Under the pieces are notes generated by a model, which saw nothing but the letters and a program-made list of their open reading frames with translations, ran no database searches and was not told the origin of the DNA. From Deinococcus phoenicis (lineage in GTDB: Bacteria; Deinococcota; Deinococci; Deinococcales; Deinococcaceae), in the NCBI RefSeq assembly GCF_000599865.1, contig NZ_JHAC01000030.1, positions 1-33,382 of the forward strand: 33,382 nucleotides of DNA, given 5' to 3'. Every line of letters starts with the position of its first letter. Positions within the stretch are counted from its first letter, which is position 1. Position numbers and translations under genes: made by a program. Positions 31,295 to 33,382 of this stretch are shown here, one piece after another.

Positions 31295-31807
31295 TTACCC
31301 CGTCACCCGCCGGATGTGGGCCACGTGGTGCCTCCCGTGCCAGGCATACATGGCGGCCAGCGTGTCCACCGTGAAGGTCTGCCCCTGCGCCGGGTGCGTC
31401 CACTCGCGCGCCCACTGCCCAGGCGTGAGCGTCGCCAGCAGCGCCGCCCACCGCGCGTGCAGGCCGTCCAGCAGGCTCAGACTGGGTTCGAGAGGCAGGC
31501 GTATGTCGGGAAGTTCCGCCCAGCGTCCTTCGTCGTAGGGTTTCACGGCCGGGTTCTCTTCGGTCAGCGCGAGCTTCAGCCGGACGACGGCATTCAGGTG
31601 GCTGTCCGCCAGATGGTGAACGACCTGCCGGACCGTCCAGCCGCCGTCCCGGTAAGGGGTGTCCAGCACCGCTTCCGACTGGCCCGCGACTGCCGCGCGC
31701 AGTTCGGTGGGCAGGGCGCCAATCGCCCGCGTCGCCTCCGCCCGTTCCTGCGGCGTGAGCGCGAGCGGCTGCGGCAGCGGCCCCAGGGGATAACGGAGGG
31801 CCGTCAC
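31295..31807 (-). CDS. DinB-fold YfiT/BstA-like protein (putative metal-dependent thiol transferase)
   Basis: A 170-residue four-helix-bundle protein. It matches the Bacillus YfiT type: '[23 protein letters not shown]' (about 48-70), '[22 protein letters not shown]' (about 79-100) and '[13 protein letters not shown]'-like near the end (about 154-165). The metal ligands should be one of His64/65 plus His157 and His160/161. YfiT-like proteins include BstA, a bacillithiol S-transferase. Deinococcus makes bacillithiol, so this role is plausible but inferred. The GTG start overlaps the upstream MazG-like stop by 4 bases. Confidence 0.86.
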   Translation of the reverse strand: MTALRYPLGPLPQPLALTPQERAEATRAIGALPTELRAAVAGQSEAVLDTPYRDGGWTVRQVVHHLADSHLNAVVRLKLALTEENPAVKPYDEGRWAELPDIRLPLEPSLSLLDGLHARWAALLATLTPGQWAREWTHPAQGQTFTVDTLAAMYAWHGRHHVAHIRRVTG

Positions 31808-32163
31808 TCCCCCGCCTCCTTGCGCGTCCACCTTTCCGCGTCGCGCGTCTCGATCTTCCGCATCATGCGGTCAAAGCCGCGTTCCAGGTTCAGGCCGCGC
31901 TCGTTCGCCAGACAGATCATCACGAACAGCAGGTCGGCCAGTTCCAGTTCCAGGTCGCCCACATCCTCACCGGGCTTGGGCGTCTTGCCATTCTGGTGGG
32001 CCAGGACGCGGGCAATCTCGCCCGTTTCCTCGGTCAGCCGCGCGAGCAGCAGCAGCGGCGGAAAATAGCCTTCCCGGAACTGGCCGATATACGCGTCCAC
32101 GCGCTGCCGGGCTTCCTCGAAGGTCAGGCTGGGAGGGGTCGGACTGGTGGGGGTCAGGCTCAT
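31804..32163 (-). CDS. MazG-like nucleotide pyrophosphohydrolase
   Basis: A 119-residue all-alpha NTP pyrophosphohydrolase. The EExxE (Glu45, Glu46, Glu49) and ExxD (Glu74, Asp77) motifs form the Mg2+ site typical of MazG/dUTPase-like proteins, inside helices '[12 protein letters not shown]' and '[12 protein letters not shown]'. It likely hydrolyses a non-canonical or damaged nucleotide. The substrate is not known. A leaderless-type box stands 6 bases before the ATG. It is the first gene of the MazG-DinB-Nudix operon. Confidence 0.87.
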   Translation of the reverse strand: MSLTPTSPTPPSLTFEEARQRVDAYIGQFREGYFPPLLLLARLTEETGEIARVLAHQNGKTPKPGEDVGDLELELADLLFVMICLANERGLNLERGFDRMMRKIETRDAERWTRKEAGE

Positions 32164-32169
32164 AGGCCC

Positions 32170-32175
32170 AGGGTA
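32170..32175 (-). promoter_or_regulatory. TACCCT -10 box for the MazG-DinB-Nudix operon
   Basis: TACCCT on the minus strand, 6-base spacer, ATG at 32163. The T-tract of the preceding terminator abuts it. Confidence 0.6.
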
Positions 32176-32177
32176 AG

Positions 32178-32206
32178 AGAAAACCAGCCGCGAGCGGGGC
32201 GGCTGG
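32178..32206 (-). terminator. Terminator of the DUF4384 lipoprotein gene
   Basis: On the minus strand CCAGCCGC (32206-32199) pairs with GCGGCTGG (32191-32184) over a 7-base loop, followed by TTTTCT. It begins 22 bases after the stop. Confidence 0.85.
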
Positions 32207-32228
32207 CTGACGGCTGGGCGGTGACGGC

Positions 32229-32720
32229 TCAGCGGATGTACAGATACGTCTCCTGCACGTCGCGGTCGGCCTGGGCGTAGGGCGTCAGGTACTGGGTGGT
32301 CACGGTGTTCCAGCGGTTGCCGTCGTAGTAGCCGTTCAGCACCAGATCGGTGGTGGGGCGCACGCGGGTAAAGATCGCGCGGACGCGCTGGAGGCCGCGC
32401 GGGGCAGCCACGTTGTAGGTCACGCCGTCCTGGGCACGCGGGAAGATGGTGGTTCCGGCGGGGATATAAGCGTTCTGGACCAGGGTGCTGGCGTACCCGT
32501 TGGGCTGGAGCGCCACCAGCGTGACGTAACCGGCGGTGCGGGCCGTGACACTAAGGCGCACTGGCTCGCCCACGTAATAGGTCGCGCCCTCGCCCCGGTC
32601 GGGCCGGACATTCGCGATCAGGTTGCTGCTGCTTCCCACCAACCCCAGATTCGAGCGAACGGAGACGGTGCAGGCGCTCAGCCCGAGGGCGAGCGTGCCG
32701 AGCAGAAGGGCAGTACGCAT
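32229..32720 (-). CDS. DUF4384 lipoprotein
   Basis: A 163-residue exported lipoprotein. A signal sequence ends in the lipobox L-S-A-C with Cys17. A single beta-rich domain follows with 'Y-Y-V-G-E-P-V-R-L-S-V-T-A-R-T-A-G-Y-V-T-L-V-A-L-Q-P-N-G', the pattern of DUF4384, in which a 'G-Y-V-T-L' strand precedes 'P-N-G' and a later 'P-x-G-x-x-x-F-P'. Function is unknown in the family. In other proteins the domain is linked to surface or kinase regulation. A TATGCT box lies 6 bases before the ATG. It diverges from ftsH. Confidence 0.86.
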   Translation of the reverse strand: MRTALLLGTLALGLSACTVSVRSNLGLVGSSSNLIANVRPDRGEGATYYVGEPVRLSVTARTAGYVTLVALQPNGYASTLVQNAYIPAGTTIFPRAQDGVTYNVAAPRGLQRVRAIFTRVRPTTDLVLNGYYDGNRWNTVTTQYLTPYAQADRDVQETYLYIR

Positions 32721-32726
32721 ACGGCC

Positions 32727-32732
32727 AGCATA
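32727..32732 (-). promoter_or_regulatory. TATGCT -10 box for the DUF4384 gene
   Basis: TATGCT on the minus strand, 6-base spacer, ATG at 32720. Confidence 0.6.
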
Positions 32733-32847
32733 GCCACGCCGGCTGACGGAAGTCTGAGGGAACGGGCAATGGGTCCCCGCCTCATTCCGGGTCCGGCTCG
32801 CGGCTGGAAGGTCACGCCAGGCAGGGTGTGCCGGGCGGCCCGCGGCG

Positions 32848-32853
32848 TAGCAT
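32848..32853 (+). promoter_or_regulatory. TAGCAT -10 box for ftsH
   Basis: TAGCAT, 5-base spacer, ATG at 32859. An overlapping ATG at 32852 is in a different frame and is not used. Confidence 0.45.
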
Positions 32854-32858
32854 GAGGC

Positions 32859-33382
32859 ATGCCGTTCCCGTCCCGTCTGCCCGCCGTGTTGACGGCGTGC
32901 CTGCTGCTGGCCGCCTCTGCCGCAGCGGGCGCGGCCCCGGCCACCGCAGCAACGCCGGAGACCCTGACCCCCCCGGTCCAGAGCCGGAGTACAGGTCAGC
33001 CCCCGCAGCTGCCCGGCGGCACCTACACCACCAACCGCTTTTTCGCGGACCTGAAGGCCGGGGCGGTGGAAGGGGTCACCCTCGACGGAGCGGGAAATGC
33101 GTCGGTCAAGTTGCTGAACACGGTCAAGCAGGAGTCGGTGGTTGTCCCGCCCGACGCCGCGACCCTGGCGCGCCTGCGGGCGGCGGGCGTGCCGGTCCGC
33201 GTCCTGTCGGGTAGCTCGCCGTTCGCCTGGGTGGGTCAGGTGCTGCCGCTGGTGCTGACGGCCCTGATCCTGCTGGTGCTGTGGCGCACGCTGCGGGGCG
33301 CGTCGGGGGGCGGCGGCGCGAGCAACTTCGGGAAGTCGAAGGCGGCGGTGATCGCGGAGGGGCAGGTGAAGCTGACGTTTCA
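32859..33382 (+). CDS. ftsH: ATP-dependent zinc metalloprotease FtsH, N-terminal part
   Basis: FtsH is the membrane-bound AAA+ protease that degrades misfolded membrane proteins and some regulators. The window holds the first 174 codons and then ends. Visible are a first hydrophobic segment (about 8-30), an extracytoplasmic domain (about 31-124) with 'L-P-G-G-T-Y-T-T-N-R-F-F-A-D-L-K-A-G-A-V-E-G-V', a second membrane helix (about 125-147), and the start of the cytoplasmic part with 'N-F-G-K-S-K-A-A-V' (156-164), the conserved entry to the AAA domain. The ATPase and the His-Glu-x-x-His protease site are beyond the edge. Confidence 0.92.
   Translation, partial: MPFPSRLPAVLTACLLLAASAAAGAAPATAATPETLTPPVQSRSTGQPPQLPGGTYTTNRFFADLKAGAVEGVTLDGAGNASVKLLNTVKQESVVVPPDAATLARLRAAGVPVRVLSGSSPFAWVGQVLPLVLTALILLVLWRTLRGASGGGGASNFGKSKAAVIAEGQVKLTF

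Overview
The window is high-GC bacterial chromosome, almost certainly from a Deinococcus species. The evidence is the gene set (a UvsE-type UV endonuclease nearly identical in layout to the Deinococcus protein, a Gfh1-like RNA polymerase factor, MqnD of the futalosine menaquinone route, an MglA/MglB pair, a SodC-propeller fusion, a BstA-like DinB protein) and the many start codons lying 5-7 bases after a TANNNT -10 box, the leaderless architecture described for this genus. No tRNA, rRNA, CRISPR array, integrase or transposase was seen.

Layout. Bases 1-690 hold the N-terminal part of a dGTPase (minus strand). A Nudix hydrolase and ribF follow on the plus strand (777-2209). A 490-base non-coding stretch with extragenic palindromes leads to a minus-strand DUF6174-like lipoprotein. 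Next come mqnD, a YhhN-family membrane protein, and a coupled pair: a secreted PQQ-type sugar dehydrogenase and a Cu/Zn superoxide dismutase fused to a beta-propeller (3340-7633). An ABC exporter pair (7788-9555) precedes a minus-strand gfh1-like gene, an acidic disordered protein (plus strand) and the minus-strand mglB-mglA operon. Divergent from mglB is a secreted phosphodiester-glycosidase-like protein (12150-14024).

The middle of the window (14053-18678) carries a DnaQ-like exonuclease, an overlapping minus-strand operon gntK-uvsE-FMN reductase, an ornithine cyclodeaminase-family gene (plus strand), and a class I DAHP synthase (aroF-type, minus strand). In front of the DAHP synthase is the most striking regulatory element of the window. 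It is a 16-residue leader peptide with five Phe, one Tyr and one Trp, followed by a possible antiterminator pairing and a T-tailed terminator, which together look like a classical transcription attenuator sensing all three aromatic amino acids. A Ser/Thr/Tyr-rich exported protein diverges from it.

Bases 19785-25905 are a complete seven-gene Mrp/Mnh cation/proton antiporter operon (A-B-C-D-E-F-G), with most junctions overlapping by 4 bases. Two minus-strand genes follow (a small unknown and a Yip1-like membrane protein), then a gene-free 470 bases with short direct repeats, then era. A membrane-anchored cytochrome c and a Tat-exported flavin amine oxidase form a likely redox pair (28382-30755). 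The right end has a minus-strand 'house-cleaning' operon (MazG-like pyrophosphohydrolase, DinB/BstA-like protein, Nudix hydrolase), a DUF4384 lipoprotein, and the first 174 codons of ftsH, which runs off the window.
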